Below, one piece after another: positions 48,931 through 61,700 of a stretch of 64,000 bases of DNA. The stretch spans positions 109,160-173,159 of the forward strand of contig QNGE01001275.1 of the NCBI GenBank assembly GCA_008508345.1. Reading direction: 5' to 3'. Source of the stretch: Paragonimus westermani. Lineage: Eukaryota > Platyhelminthes > Trematoda > Plagiorchiida > Troglotrematidae. The notes beneath the pieces were generated by a model. That model was not told the DNA's origin, searched no databases, and saw only the letters and a list, made by a program, of their open reading frames with translations. Numbering within the stretch: the first letter of the stretch is position 1; each line of letters starts with the position of its first letter. The position numbers were made by a program, and so were the translations under genes.

Positions 48931-49245
48931 ATGGTATATTGCCAGACCCTTTCGACAGTGACCCGTGTCAGCTCTGGCAACGCTGGGACTCAGTGGACAC
49001 CATGCGAAGCACCGAAAGTTTGCAGCCGGTCTGGGTGTAAAATTTCCGTACAAAAATTCATGCAGTGCTACGAGTGTCGGAAGTCGTATCACTTCAAGTC
49101 CATCGGCATCAACAAACACAAGTACAAGCAGCTAATCTCTTCATCTGCCAATGTAGCCTGCAGTAGCTGCTGTCAAGACACCTCTCCGCCGCTGACTGGT
49201 TACACAACCACCACGATAGGTGGTGATGCCGCGCCCGCGGCCTAA
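48931..49245 (+). pseudogene. PHD-finger ORF of a CR1-like LINE
   Basis: A 104-codon frame with VCSRSGCKISVQKFMQCYEC, then RKSYHFKSIGINKHKYKQLI and ANVACSSC. Spacing is C-x4-C-x9-C-x2-C-x4-H-x2-S...C-x2-C, a PHD finger (C4HC3) with one Cys changed to Ser. The hydrophobic IGI after the His block and the YxxL spacing are also PHD-like. Some CR1 LINEs carry PHD fingers in or before ORF1. The CR1-like endonuclease start at 49370-49505 on the same strand supports that origin. The frame ends in an Ala-rich tail after a probable frameshift near 49225. Confidence 0.65.
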
Positions 49246-49507
49246 AAGTAAGGTCGTCGGAACAACTGGAAAAAACAGACGGAGTCCAGCCTCGCCACCC
49301 TCCACAATTCTAGGCGTTGTTTCCCAGGCTCTTCCTCGCACTTTGCTTTCTCCTATGTCGCAAAATTTAAGGAGGAAGTATGTGTTGATTGCAAGTATAA
49401 GAACTTTCTGAATCTGTACAAGAAATTACTGGCGACCAGAAAGCTACTTCATTACACCCAACCCCACATAATCGCTTTCACATGGGCCTGGCTTCTTCGT
49501 TAGAGCG
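49246..49507 (+). pseudogene. CR1-like LINE linker and endonuclease start
   Basis: After a frame change, 49220-49411 reads PRPRPKSKVVGTTGKNRRSP, then SPPSTILGVVSQALPR, a basic Pro/Ser linker. Another frame from about 49374 reads VCVDCKYKNFLNLYKKLLAT, then RKLLHYTQPHIIAFTWAWLL, stop. The last part matches the CR1 endonuclease opening xNCRSLxxKxxxLxxLLxxTxPHIIAxTETWL, with the catalytic E of TETW lost (TWAW). Nothing CR1-like follows, so the element breaks off at about 49507. Confidence 0.65.
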
Positions 49508-49522
49508 GGTCTCGTGGCACAA

Positions 49523-49897
49523 TTACTGACTGCAGCGAATGATCAAGGCTGGGGAGAACATATCAGGATTGATTTCAAGCTCAATGTGTTGCGTGAATGT
49601 GGTTTCAATAAGAAAGTCACCACGTAAGTAATCACGTTCTGTTCTGGGTTTTGGGGATGCTAGGGATGGTGGGTTTCTATCGGGCATGCTGCAACAGGCA
49701 CACAGGGAGACATGCGTGCGGAACAGGCAGACGGGATAACACGTATGTAGCCGAGATCTTTCGGTAAGCTGTACGAACGGATGTTGCCATAGGGTTTTCC
49801 GGATTTTCCTAAAGGACGTAACGATAGGCGGTGAACGTAAAATCACGGTAATACGGCGATTACGAGCGATCTGTAGGCCTTCCGTCCTATGGTACAC
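49523..49897 (-). other. Uncharacterised 124-codon frame
   Basis: The minus frame contains ITVILRSPPIVTSFRKIRKT, then LWQHPFVQLTERSRL and a Cys-rich segment CYPVCLFRTHVSLCACC. Basic and Cys content would fit an ORF1-type nucleic-acid-binding protein of a LINE, but I recognise no family. It lies between two transposon relics on opposite strands and is probably also repeat-derived. Confidence 0.25.
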
Positions 49898-49929
49898 TTT
49901 GAGCTTACGGCACTTGCCTACATGTTAAT

Positions 49930-50440
49930 GACGAGAAATGTACTCTCACTGTGAAGCACACCCGTATGAAGTTGTCCACATCGGACTTCAAGGGTACTTC
50001 ACAACCGCAGTATCATCGCATGGCGGTCATGTATCTCGAGTTATCACATTCGTTTCTATTTCACCAGGTGTACCCACAACTATTCCACTGTGAAAGGCGG
50101 AGATAAGTAACTATGATGAACATATATGTTCTGTAGTTATTCACTAGCTGCACACCAGGGCCCTGTTAGCCCATCCCGGGGATTGTTACCACCACTGCAT
50201 CACTTCGAGAAAGGGTTGGATTTTGCAGCAGCCCCGGCCACCGTGCAACGCAACAACTGGATTGGTGAGTGCGGCAAAACAGGATAGGCGGGAAAAACTG
50301 AATAAACACATAAAGTAGGTTAAAATACATGGTATGAGAGGGCTAATGCAAGTAGGCAATGCGGGTACAGATGACGTGGTAAGTGCTCAAATGGAAAGAA
50401 AACAGTGAAAACGGTGAGAATGAAAACGTGTAGTTCATTA
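49930..50440. other. No gene recognised
   Basis: Downstream flank (minus sense) of MULE relic 2. Short frames only. The element's terminal inverted repeat would be expected here; none was seen by eye. Confidence 0.35.
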
Positions 50441-50578
50441 ACAGGAACGACGTCTGAAAGCGTCAACGACATTGGCGTGTCCGACACACCGCTGACACCA
50501 CCAAAGGCAACAGCTGTCATATTGGATCCAGTGGATTAAGTCCTAACCCTCCAAATCCTCTCGGCCACATCCCGAACA
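50441..50578 (-). pseudogene. PHD-like zinc finger ending MULE relic 2
   Basis: The minus frame from 50578 to 50441 reads HCSGCGREDLEG, a TAG at 50543-50545, then DLIHWIQYDSCCLWWCQRCV and ends RRRSC followed by two stops. Placing PHD ligands: C-x2-C, then (Tyr for Cys)-x2-C-x4-(Cys for His)-x2-C, then (Arg for Cys)-x2-C. WIQxDxCxxWWxxxC is the hallmark core of PHD fingers (WIxCDxCxxWYHxxC). Five of eight ligands remain at exact spacing. The frame is the same as the tail of the MULE C-terminal frame 51007-50543, and the double stop right after the last Cys suggests the natural protein end. Confidence 0.65.
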
Positions 50579-52070
50579 GTGTTGGTCGTCCACAGTGGAA
50601 AGGTGCTTTCGGTGGACGCCACCGTTCCTCATTTTTGTGCCATACTTGGACGATGAGTTGCTACGGATGTGGCGCAACCGGACGCTCCTAGCGAACCCCC
50701 TGTCGTCCATCATTGCTGGTTGGTTTCCAAAACCTACTGTAAGAAACGTTTTTTGCATACACCGCTTTCGTCGTCTCGATTGAGAACAGCACGTGGGTTG
50801 CTGGCATACCTCCGACTGAGAGGATCTGCGCCTTTCAACCGCGGGGTCAAAGCTTGCACACGACCCTAAAAACACTTTTTCGCCTGATGTAGCCATATCT
50901 AAGAACTGTTTCAGCGCCCTCACATTCCATTCATTAACGGTATCGTAAAAATCTGTCGGAATTTCAATACCGATTACCAATTTCCATCTAATATCTCCCT
51001 CACGCACTCGAATAACGTGGACCGAGGTGACAGATTACACTTGATACGTCTATTAACCACCTTCCCCCTATTTTTCGTATCATTTCCGTAGTGCACAGTG
51101 CCACGTCTTTCATGCGCAATCCAGTGCTCTTTCACAGGCAACAGGCAAGTTTGCACATACTCACCAAGCTCCATGTTGCGATTGAAAATGCTGTGAACTA
51201 TTCCACTGAACTCCTCCTCGGACTTGCTATACAAAAGATCACTCATTTCTTCAGCGAGGAAGTTGTTCTTTTCTGGAGATATCCCCTTTAATTGCGTACA
51301 TCTGTCAATCATAATCTGTTTCATATGAAAGGAACAGAACAGTATCTTAGCATTAAGAAAGTGTTCTTTTAAACATTCAAGCTATGCCGGGTGCCCATCC
51401 ACCACGATCGTCTTAACATCCTTTTTTGGCACCAATTGCTTAAAGCCGTCCAACATGACCTTGTAACATAACAAACTTACGTTTTGAAAGAAACCATAAT
51501 TACCGCTTCTACCTTCACCATTGCAATCCGTAACAACAAGGTGCCATGAATGGTAAGCTCCGTTGTTGCCCTCAGCTGTCGAATCCGTCATAACAACACT
51601 CCGTACTTTACGTGCAGCTCCTGAAGCCTTTCAGTCGTTAACGGCAAAACCAAAAGTCTGCCATCATCGTCCGTTTTCAAGTACATAAGTCATACGTATA
51701 CTAGCATCTTCCGTATGCTCTCCAGATCGCAGTCCGGATGTTCACGTACTCCTTTCCTCCGTCTTAACCACCTTACATTACTACGATTAATCACTGTATC
51801 ATATTTACACCTAACGTAATCGATGAATTCGTGGGTTCTATGGAAACTATCCAACAGCACACACACAGCTACCTCAGATGTACTGTCTAGCCTACGAGTT
51901 GATAAATATACTACCGGGTCGACCGACGTTGTCCGGTGATGTGAACCAAGTAACTGTGCGATATACGCAAACCTCCATTCTTGTAGGACACATGAATAAC
52001 AAAGAGACACTGGAAATCCTAAAACCAGTAACACCATATCACCATGCGGAAAACGCAACATACTCACCTG
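50579..52070 (-). pseudogene. Mutator-like (MULE) transposase relic 2
   Basis: Minus strand, from 52070 down. The frame 52067-51690 includes VAVCVLLDSFHRTHEFIDYV and WLRRRKGVREHPDC, a FAR1-like N-terminal region. Near 51650-51600, LLVLPLTTERLQELHVKYGV; after a one-base shift the frame 51591-51382 reads MTDSTAEGNNGAYHSWHLVV (first Asp of the catalytic triad) and KTIVVDGHPA (second Asp, 51397-51399). A single TAG at 51382-51384 is followed in the same frame by LECLKEHFLNAKILFCSFHM, with the C-x2-H motif at 51325-51336. 51324-50974 gives HWIAHERRGTVHYGNDTKNR and NRRIKCNLSPRSTLFECVRE, the C-terminal TNNxVExxNxxLK block. A shift near 51000 leads to the PHD end. A 58-nt intron (52067-52010, GTGAGT...TTCCAG) is possible. 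Confidence 0.8.
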
Positions 52071-52374
52071 TGATTCACGCCTTTTGTTCGCCTACTCTTC
52101 CTATTACATTGCAAACCAAAAAGATGACACTGTACATTCCGGAATTTTCTTCCCCGAATTCTGGTAGTACTGCGCACGTGTTACACAATCCCTCAGAACG
52201 TAACTCGTTCCCATCTCCAACTGAAAAGTTTAAAATTTCTTATGGGATTCCGCTAACGAGTCGAAACAGAAACCATCCGAAAAATAGGCTTGAAACACTT
52301 TGCTGAGGTCTACCGGTTCCAGCAGCTTGCCGACTTATGAACTAACACCCGGATTTATACCACAAACCAGCCAA

Positions 52375-52761
52375 TTACCACTCACCGCACCAAAATCTGC
52401 CTATAAACACTCTACAGCCGCCAACGCACGCTCCACCTCGTGCTACTTTTCGGTGAACCAAACCCTGTGGTTTATCATCCGCACGTCTAGCAGTGAGCTT
52501 ATCCAAAAAAACTAGTGCGGTTAGATGCATCTTCGTGAGGTAAAGATAGGTTTGCAATTGTTGAAAATAAACGGAATGAAAGCGTACCGCAACATGAATT
52601 TTTTCGCTCTGTTTAAGTAGCACGGTGCAACGCAACCTGGTAAGAACACATAATATGCCGCGACAGCCTCTCCGATGAATTGCGGGAATATGAATAATAT
52701 CGTGACAAAAATTGTGAAGTTTTTCAAGCATTTCTGATGAACACTGACTTATATAAAACAC
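52375..52761 (-). other. Overlapping frames of 128 and 68 codons, unrecognised
   Basis: The minus frame 52761-52375 (128 codons) is Arg/Val/Cys rich with no known motif. In another minus frame, 52727-52521 (68 codons) starts MKNFTIFVTILFIFPQFIGE, a textbook-like signal peptide shape, followed by four Cys. Both lie just upstream of MULE relic 2 in its sense. Only one could be real and neither is supported by context. A plus frame, 51878-52306, overlaps the MULE antisense and is taken as a shadow. Confidence 0.15.
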
Positions 52762-52764
52762 CAG

Positions 52765-55700
52765 CTCAGAGTTGTTTTCTGGGGTACATTGGCCGGAAAA
52801 TAATCATGGTCTTGCATCTTCTAGAAAATAGGAATAATGTTTAGACTGTCATGACACATTTCGATACAGGCTTCTCACTGCCCTGCAGTTCTAAGTAATT
52901 TGAAGAAGAACGTCACTTCCAGGCCGTTGGATGAAAATAGACAAAGTGTCAGCAGGTTGCAACGCAATTTGGGCGACAATGATTTTTTATGACACGAAGG
53001 TTCTATTGTTAGTCAGCAGTTAGAGGTTATCATTTTGTTCCACCTAATAAGGGCCAGAAAATTTAGTGCAATAACGACATCGCAACAGTCAGAGGTGAAC
53101 GTTCAAAGCGGATAAACGTCTATCTACATAACTTGTGATCGAGGAAAGTCTGATGTTAGATGTGTTTACGTAGTTTTGGCTTTGATATGCCGAGTACTGT
53201 CACTCTTTGTAGTGTGCTCAGATCAATGATGCAACTCTAACGTAAATCTTATTTGTTTCAAGCTCACTTATCAAAGTGGCCTTTATATTGTACATTTCCG
53301 CTATACATCGAATTTTATGTTGATCTGAGGTAGTAACACAACAAGCTTTTGAACTTGTGAGCATCCGTGTGATTCCTACTCTAGACAACACGGCCGATTA
53401 CGCGATAACTTGCAAACCACTTATGAAGCAATTTTTGCATATTATTCTCCACGATCCCGTAGTTTGTGGACTAATTAATTGTTTCTAACATTAGAGCTGA
53501 TAAGATGTATCAATAAGCTAACGGGATCAATCGTTCACTAGTAGCCCTTACGTTTCACTTTATTCAATTCTGCTTCATGTTTAAAGTCACGTAAACATCG
53601 GTTCTGATCTGAAAACCGTGTTCACAGTTGAACGGTAAATGGCGTTTAGGGTGTGGTCTGACGCCGATAGGTCAATTCCAATCGTATGGAAACAAATTAA
53701 CTAGTGTTTCCCAGCTTAGGTGAGTCAAACGGAACGCTGACCAGTGTATGTGGTGAGTTTAAGCACAAGAATATAAAAGACAAATGTGTAATGAAAACTG
53801 GGCACACTTCAGGCTTGCTGAAACATAAACAAACAGTAACATAAACTAAACACTTTGGTGCCCTGGTGTTATCAAGAAAATAGCACTTTAAATTAAGAAA
53901 GTCGGTGACACTTACACGAGAACTTCGTGTGAATCTTTATAAAAACCGTGAAGAAAAATCTACGAGACCTGACATACTTAAATTAAGCGGATTAGGCACG
54001 TGTCAACCTGTTGGTTAGTCTAGTGATCCCAAAATGCGCAGCCATCTACGTCGGCTTGTAAGAAGACGGTTAGGCGCGAACGCTTTTTCATCGAACAAGG
54101 AAATTATGCACGGCCAGCCGCCATAAGTTTGACGATGAGAACATGAAGAATGTTTTGTTTGCGGATGGGTATCCTGTCAGATTCGTTGCAAAAGCGAGTG
54201 GTTACTTGCCAGCTGCAATCATAGCTGAAGTGGGAACAGTTTGTCGACCTTCCATACACAAGAGAACACAGTATTACAGATGTAGTCCGAAAGTTGAAAT
54301 CTGCCACTGACCGCACATATCCCGCAGCGGAAATATGTTTGTTAATTTCCACTCGCAGGATTGGTCACCGGTGCCCGGATTAATCTTTCTTGAATAACTT
54401 CGTCCCTATTGCCATCTACCAGTTCATCTGCAGTCACAGTGATTTATACACTGACAGAAAGAACCAAACCCTGCGACAGAGGGACTTCCAGCACATTTCC
54501 TAGTGGATAGTGCAGAGTCACACAGCGTTGCTCAGTGTAACAAGAGCAGTGCAAAAATTCTGCGCCTTCGATCTCAAACCACTTAATCCCCACAGGCTTT
54601 ATTGCCAGGATGTTATCTATTCGATTGTGTTGTACTGATAGTGTTCGAAGAAATGGTAAAAAAAACCAACGCCACAGACATCGGTTAACATTTTGCCCAG
54701 ACTAATGATCAACCAAAGTTGTCAGAATAATCAATTTCATATGACCCACGTTGATACGATATGAACAATCTTTGCTCCTCTTCAAAATTTCAATGGTACT
54801 ACCAATACTAATGGACGACTCATATCGGCACTAAGGAAAAGGTTCACATAATATGAAACATATTGGAAACTGACAGAGAATGTGTTCCACGGTAACTCTA
54901 TAATCTAAATCCCCTAAATTTCATCTAAGTTAGTTATATGGTCGTTTTGATCATGGTTAATTGAGTGTTTCATGTCTAGTTCAATGGCATACTATAGTCC
55001 ATAAACGTTTTGGTAAATATTCATTCGAGGTTCGTTTCTTCATGACCGTACCGTAATGCGCTTCTTACAAAAGTCGCCGTCACAAAAGTTCCACATTTTC
55101 AGGTTGATTTTGAATTATTGCACCAAAAGTTTAAATAACTGGAGGTCACACGCTAACGACTTTCCTGAATTCCACACAGTAAAACGAGAAAAAGATGGAG
55201 TCGGTTATAAATAGAATATCGAATATTTCTCACTGTCGTATATAGGTAATCTGTTTGGTTGTTTTTGTGAAACGCAAAAGTTTATGAGGACGTTTTGCCA
55301 ATGAACGCAACTGCTACAGACGAAACACCCTATATATGTATAGGAAATACATATTTGTGAGTGATATGCAAAATGTTCAGTCACCGGTTGCGGCTATGGC
55401 CTCATTTTCGAGCCATTCCTTTTTAGGTAAACAATAAAATTCATTGCCACATCTTTCACTCCGAAAATGAAGCGTCGAATCTGAACGAGACGGCCGAGCT
55501 GATGACGTTTAACCCTCTGCTGCTGTTTGACGTTTTAGTTCCATTAGCATATCACCTCTGCAGAACTAACTGTCACTCCTATCACTTCTTTAGGTCTCAA
55601 AACTGACTATAGCTGTAGATTTCACAAATCTCAAAATCGCATCTTTTAGCAGTGCTTCCAGATGACAATGTCTATTCAGTGCGACTCGTAATTCCTGATT

Positions 55701-58700
55701 CATTCATCTTGAAACACATTAAGGTTAGTTGGTCACTGGAGATGGGGGTTTTTCTGTTAGCCAGCTTGTTACCTCCTCGGAAGCTGTGCAACACGTCCAG
55801 CTAGTTTACTTGCCAACAAAATTAGCATGGACGTCTTGAAAGTAAGCGAAGCGTAAATCACCGTTTTCAATTTTTAAAGGGGGGAAGGTAGTCAGTAGAG
55901 TGATAATCAGTAATCAAATTGTTAAATTATGGTCCCTAATAGTGTCGTATTTAGCGTCGACTGGTGGGCCCATTCACCCTGAATACTGGTCATTTCACGG
56001 AGATACTAACTATCGATGTTTCGGTTGTCAATATCTGTGTTATTGTGAGAAGGTAGATCCTCGTGTTTTTCGTTGGTCACATCCAGACTCTGCTCCTGGA
56101 ATAAAACCAACCTGCTACGATTGCTTGTAAAATGAACGATGCTAACCTAATGACTGAGTCAGTGAATGTAGTTAGGCTAACCAAACCGAAAAACAGACTC
56201 TGTTTTGCACACAACCCGACGGGTTGGAGAAGAGGTATACAGAAAATTAACCCCACAGGGCAGGTAAACGTTCGATAATGGATCTACTTGTATTGAAACA
56301 ACTGAGAAAAGAAATGCAACAATCAAACTAAAGCCTGGTACCAAAAAATGTTTCTGTTAATGCAAGGATCTAAATAATCATAGGAAAGACAATCCAGTTA
56401 ACTTATTTTGACCAATTCAAATTACGTGTGGGAGGAACAAAGCTCCGGCAATGCAACTGCAATTTATTGTGTCTAGAAGGGATAAACAATACCATTTTTG
56501 GGAAGAAATAGTTTGTACTCCTGCAGTAATAGTCACACATGCGCTTGCTATGGGTTTTTTGTGCCATGCTTATCAGTTGCGGGTTATAAATTTGTCTTGA
56601 TTGGAAATGAGTGTTCTCTATATAAATAGAAAATATGTTGCAGATTTTGAATTCTAGTGAGTTAGCTAATAAACTAATAATGAGGGAAATGTGACGGATG
56701 TTTCTACCTTTCTGAACAAATCATCCTACCACTGTTTTAATTTGTAAACTTCATGGCTGGAAGGTTGTTGACCGCTGGCGAAATAAGGATGAGCAATTAA
56801 TAAAAAGAGTCTGTCCGGAGTAGTCTGGTTAATACAGTTAACGTACAACTTCTTCAACCTGGCAGAACCTTATAATCGGCAAGAAAACGTCTCAAAGAAA
56901 ATTAAACGGAGTGAATGAAGTTAGTACCCACAAAACGGTACGTGTATGAAAGGGATGCCTCACATTTCGGGTCGAATATGGATCACTTTGTTTACACTAA
57001 AACAGTTGGCTCGGTTTCAATAGTATTTTATAAATCAGCACTCTCATTTGGATGAGAGGATGTTGACTACAAAATAAGAACTCCGAACAGCATCTCAATA
57101 TTTAAACCCGTCTATGTCCAGTTGTTCTCATATTTTGTTCCCAGTCACTTTGCCTTTTACAGTACTCCTCTTACCGCTAAGTCAAGTGATGCCTAGCTTA
57201 TTAAAAAAGGCATCCAGAATTACCTTCTAAGATCTTCAATAGTTGGAACGTGCATATTTGTTATGCTTCACATGTCAGATTAAAAATAACCAGCAAATTG
57301 GTTAGCATTTAGTCACTGGTATATTATGATTACCATAACGAACTGCTGTTAGGTAATCAATGACCTCTCACAATCTGTAAACTAACTTCTCGTACTTCAT
57401 AAAATAATCATCTGGTGTCAGTTCTATCACATTTACAAAACTTAAAAGTGTACCTGAGGTATAAATCAGTACAATTCTATAGGTATTTAGGATCAAGTAG
57501 GTTGATAGTTTAGCAAGCATTGCAGCGTTCCTTATTTTCTATAAGGCAGCAGTTGTCGACGGTTACAAGTGTGTTTGTGATGTCAAGGCTTGCAGCCACG
57601 AAATGTGACAGGCCAATTGTTTGAACACATTTCGTTATATCGCCATTAATAACCACTCCAAACCTAGAAACAAAAAAAGTTTCTGAACAGAACTTCAAAT
57701 GAATTCTTCAAGAAACTGATGACCATCACAATTTTTGAAAAGAATTAGGGTGTAACTGGTTCTGTGATTTCGTTAACAACTATAATTAAGCAGCTTTAAA
57801 ACGACACATTCGTTATTAACTATATCGGGCGTATGCTGTGGTGCATGATTGTCCCACCTAATAAACACTGTTTCGCAATTTCTATGAAGCGAGGTAAAAT
57901 AATGATAGATTTCCTATTGTTTTCAGAAGTTGGCACAGTAGAGACGAAGTTAGTAGACAGTGATCGACGAATTGATGTAAAGTGATGCTCACAGAAGTTC
58001 TAAGGAGGATATTATAAAGTTAGCGTTACTGTCAAGTTTACCTGCTTACTTAATAACACCTTTGAATGTCACCAAAAGATAGCTACCTAGAAATGAGGGT
58101 GTTAGCGAAAACTACGCTGTAGCCCAAAAAAACCTTTGTCGTACAGTAAATTTCGGAAATCTACCAGTGGAGTTTCGAATTCATGGACTCTTTGAAGTCA
58201 ACAGAGTGTCATTATTGCCAACCAGGTGCTTTTCAAAAGCAAATATTCACTACCGACGGCATCCAAAATGGCAACGCTTCGATTTGGTGCATTCTTACAA
58301 ACTGGCAAGTCGAAGTAGAGAAGCTTGCGGCAAACGTGAGTAATGCTCACTTTGCAAAGTTAAACCCTCAGAACTGAGAGAGACAAAGGCTGGTTGATTC
58401 CTTTGAGCGTTAACGAAGACACGCCTGAGGGACTGAGCCATCTTGAACACTCAGACATGTTCAGTGTGAAGTGGGAACTTTTGCAAGCTTGATCTATACT
58501 GTTGCTTGGGATTAAAGAGGTAACAAAGAATGCTATCATCCACCACTGTCAGTCTTCTTGCTGCGCCATACAAAAATAGTATATTCTGGCATAAAATTAA
58601 TTTGTTTTGCTGCCTTCTGCATGACTATGATCATACGAAACACGACTCACGAAAACACCTTATTGATGAAATCCTGTTTGTTTGATGTGGATCAAGTAGT

Positions 58701-61700
58701 AAATGAGTTTTCATGAGGTTTTCAATCTTTAAAGCGATTAGCATACGACTTTCTCTCTCAAACTTCTAGTTGTTTCTGCTTATATAAGGAGACGGAAGTC
58801 ACGACTGGCCAGTATTCAGTAACACACGTTGGAAAAGTTAGTTAGAATATCTATGGTATGTCTCAGAACAGTGGTAACAAGATTCGTAAATTCCGTGGAA
58901 TTTTCGTCAAAATTATTTGAGCGGAATCTACACGATACACGTTTGTAAGATTACTAACAAAATGACAGAACATTTCCATTTTGTCACCAGGCTCCAAATT
59001 GTGTTTGAATACCAATCACACGGCACACTGTGGCCATCTAAAAAACAAGTGAATTCCGAACAATTGGTGATTACGAACCGGTTTATTCGTTTAAAAGCCC
59101 TATCTTGAAATGATAAAGATCTATCTGATTTGCTGTTAATCCAGACGCAGACATGACGGATGATCAAGCGAAGGACTAATCCAACGTCACCTATGATACC
59201 ACATCAGGTTTGGATGAACAATTTCAATGTTGCTTCTTTCTTGATTCATCTAGTTGCTTTTGTCGATCAGCTTACAGCTTTTGATTTTCATGTGCCACTG
59301 CGATCACCTAATGACAAACTCTGATCTCAGTACTTCTATTGTATATCTTTAAATATGGACTCGTTTTTCCATAAATAACAACTACTATTGCAATCGGTCT
59401 GAGATCATGTTCTTACTATTCAAGCACGTGGCTTTAAGTCAAAAATGTTTCGAAGGGTTGATTTCGTTCCTGATTCCAATTGCTGGTAAATCGAGCACCC
59501 ATTTATTCTGTGAAAATGTAAAGTTTCTTTACTAGTGTAGAGATCGTCCCACTTGGTTTCTGCTGTAGTTCCTTCTCTCAGGTAACTTGACTCCCAGCTT
59601 TCAAATTCATGACGTGGTGTCAATAGTTCATTGCGTATAAACTCATTTTTTGTTACTAATCCGAATAAAAAAAACACGGGTTTCCATTTTCGCTAGAAAA
59701 CTTTTGTCTACAATTTAAATAACCACTTCATTTCTTATTTGTCACTAAGGCAGTAGAATCGATTGTACAGTGGATGTTTCGCCACAAGATAGTTACACCA
59801 TTTATTGTTGAGTATTCTTTTGCAGCTTAAATTGTACTAGCACCGTTTTTAAGTCTAAAACAGTGTGTATACGTACTGTAAACTCCATGGAAAAAATGTC
59901 TCTACCTCCAACTGTCTATTTAATAAAACGTTTAAGAATACGTAATTATCCAATTAGACAAATACCAGGTTGATTTTTCAAAACGTGTAACAATATATTC
60001 ACTCTTTGGTTAGTCTGATTATACATTCACTCGACAGAAGTAGTTTTTCACACCTCTCAGTTTCAGAAGACGTCCCTTTAATTTTCTTCCGATGCATCAT
60101 TAGATGCATGATGTTAGTGCCTACCATTTGTGTTTATTCTGCTGAAAGTCACATTATTTCCGCTCAGTTTCATTCTTTTTGTATTGCTGCTCGCGGATGA
60201 ATACGCTCAAAAAATCGAATTGGAATCACATGAGTTGCATTTCATTAGAACTTAAACACTCAATCACAACCATGGTAGTTCGCATGGATGGACAGCACCA
60301 GTTCACTGATTATCCTTGCTATGTAAATTACGTTTACAAGAAGTTGCGTGAATTTTTCTTCTCAGTCTTTGTTGTATGTAGGAAATTTGCCGAAGTTTGA
60401 CATCAAATACCGAAGTAAGCTTTTCTGATTTATTTAGTTATATATAGTTTACTGGTGAGCAAAGATTGATCAAAAAACAGTGTCTTTGTGTACGCCATTA
60501 ACATCACTCAAAACTCTTTCTTCAGCTGAATTTTTGAATAGGCACTACTTGGTAACTTGCTTGTTAAACTACCTGAGAAAGCTTCGACCAGTGCAAAGAA
60601 CTTGGCGGTCCGTTAAGTTTACTGATTGTGGTGTGATCACTGTCAAGTTATAAATGTAAGCCGAAGGGAGATTATTATAGGAGCGAATTGCTCGAAAACT
60701 GACGAAAAAATTTCCATTCACTGCTTCACCTACAACTTAACGACAGTTATCGGTTCCAATTATCTACCTTCGGTTTACTACGGGGTATCAAAGATTTTCT
60801 TGATGTTTATTTGCCTGATCAAACTTGCGTCAGCACGTCTGAATATGTAAATAGTTGGGCCAAAAGGCCCAATTTACAATAGTCTGTGTTTAGTCAATAT
60901 GTAAGCAGGCAATACATTTTCGTGTTCAAAATGCAGCATGTCCACGTCAGCGGAACCTTAATACTGCAGCCCATTTCTCCTTATCTTACATCTAGAACTC
61001 ATTTGTATCTTGAGTGGTCGCAAAATTTCCGCCGATTGAATTGGACCTTTTTTGGCAGATGTTATACCTTCTGTGTGTCATTCTCGGTGGTGCCAACCTG
61101 TCCGCCTGTTGATGTAAACACTCCAACCAAAAAAGACATCGGGAATAACTATACGTTCTTTGATTTTTGGTACTTAATTTATTAGCACTTAACGAGTTCT
61201 TTTGGATGAATGCAGCCAATACGATGTCTTGTTTACTTCCAAGATTTGTGATGAATTCAAACGCACGGTATTATTCGGTGATCGCAATGTAAAACCAATA
61301 TCTGTGTTCTTCAGAAAATCTAACATAATTCAAAAGTCTTTCAGTACCAACCTAAAGTATCGATCTTGTTCATTTTGCTCAATCGATAAGCTCTGATCAG
61401 TCTTGCTATTAGTATTTTCGCTTTGACGCTAACTGCTCACTTGAAAGCCAGTGTCCCCCAAGCTGATGGGTGCCTGAACAAACATTCTTTGGTAAAATAT
61501 CTGCATAAAAATTACCGAAGATATGGGTCCAAAACCTGGTTTGTTTGAGCAAGCTGTCGTTTAGTACGCCTACCTATATATGCCTTTATAAACTTGAAAG
61601 AAATCTGCTATTATCATGATCACCAGAAAAAAGTAGGCAATTCAGCAAATGAAAAAACCAAAATCCCACCCGCAATTAACGTGATAGGTTTGAGCGCCAA

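Noticed and set aside
51878..52306. 142-codon plus-strand frame
   Set aside because: Antisense to the N-terminal part of MULE relic 2, and no motif of its own.
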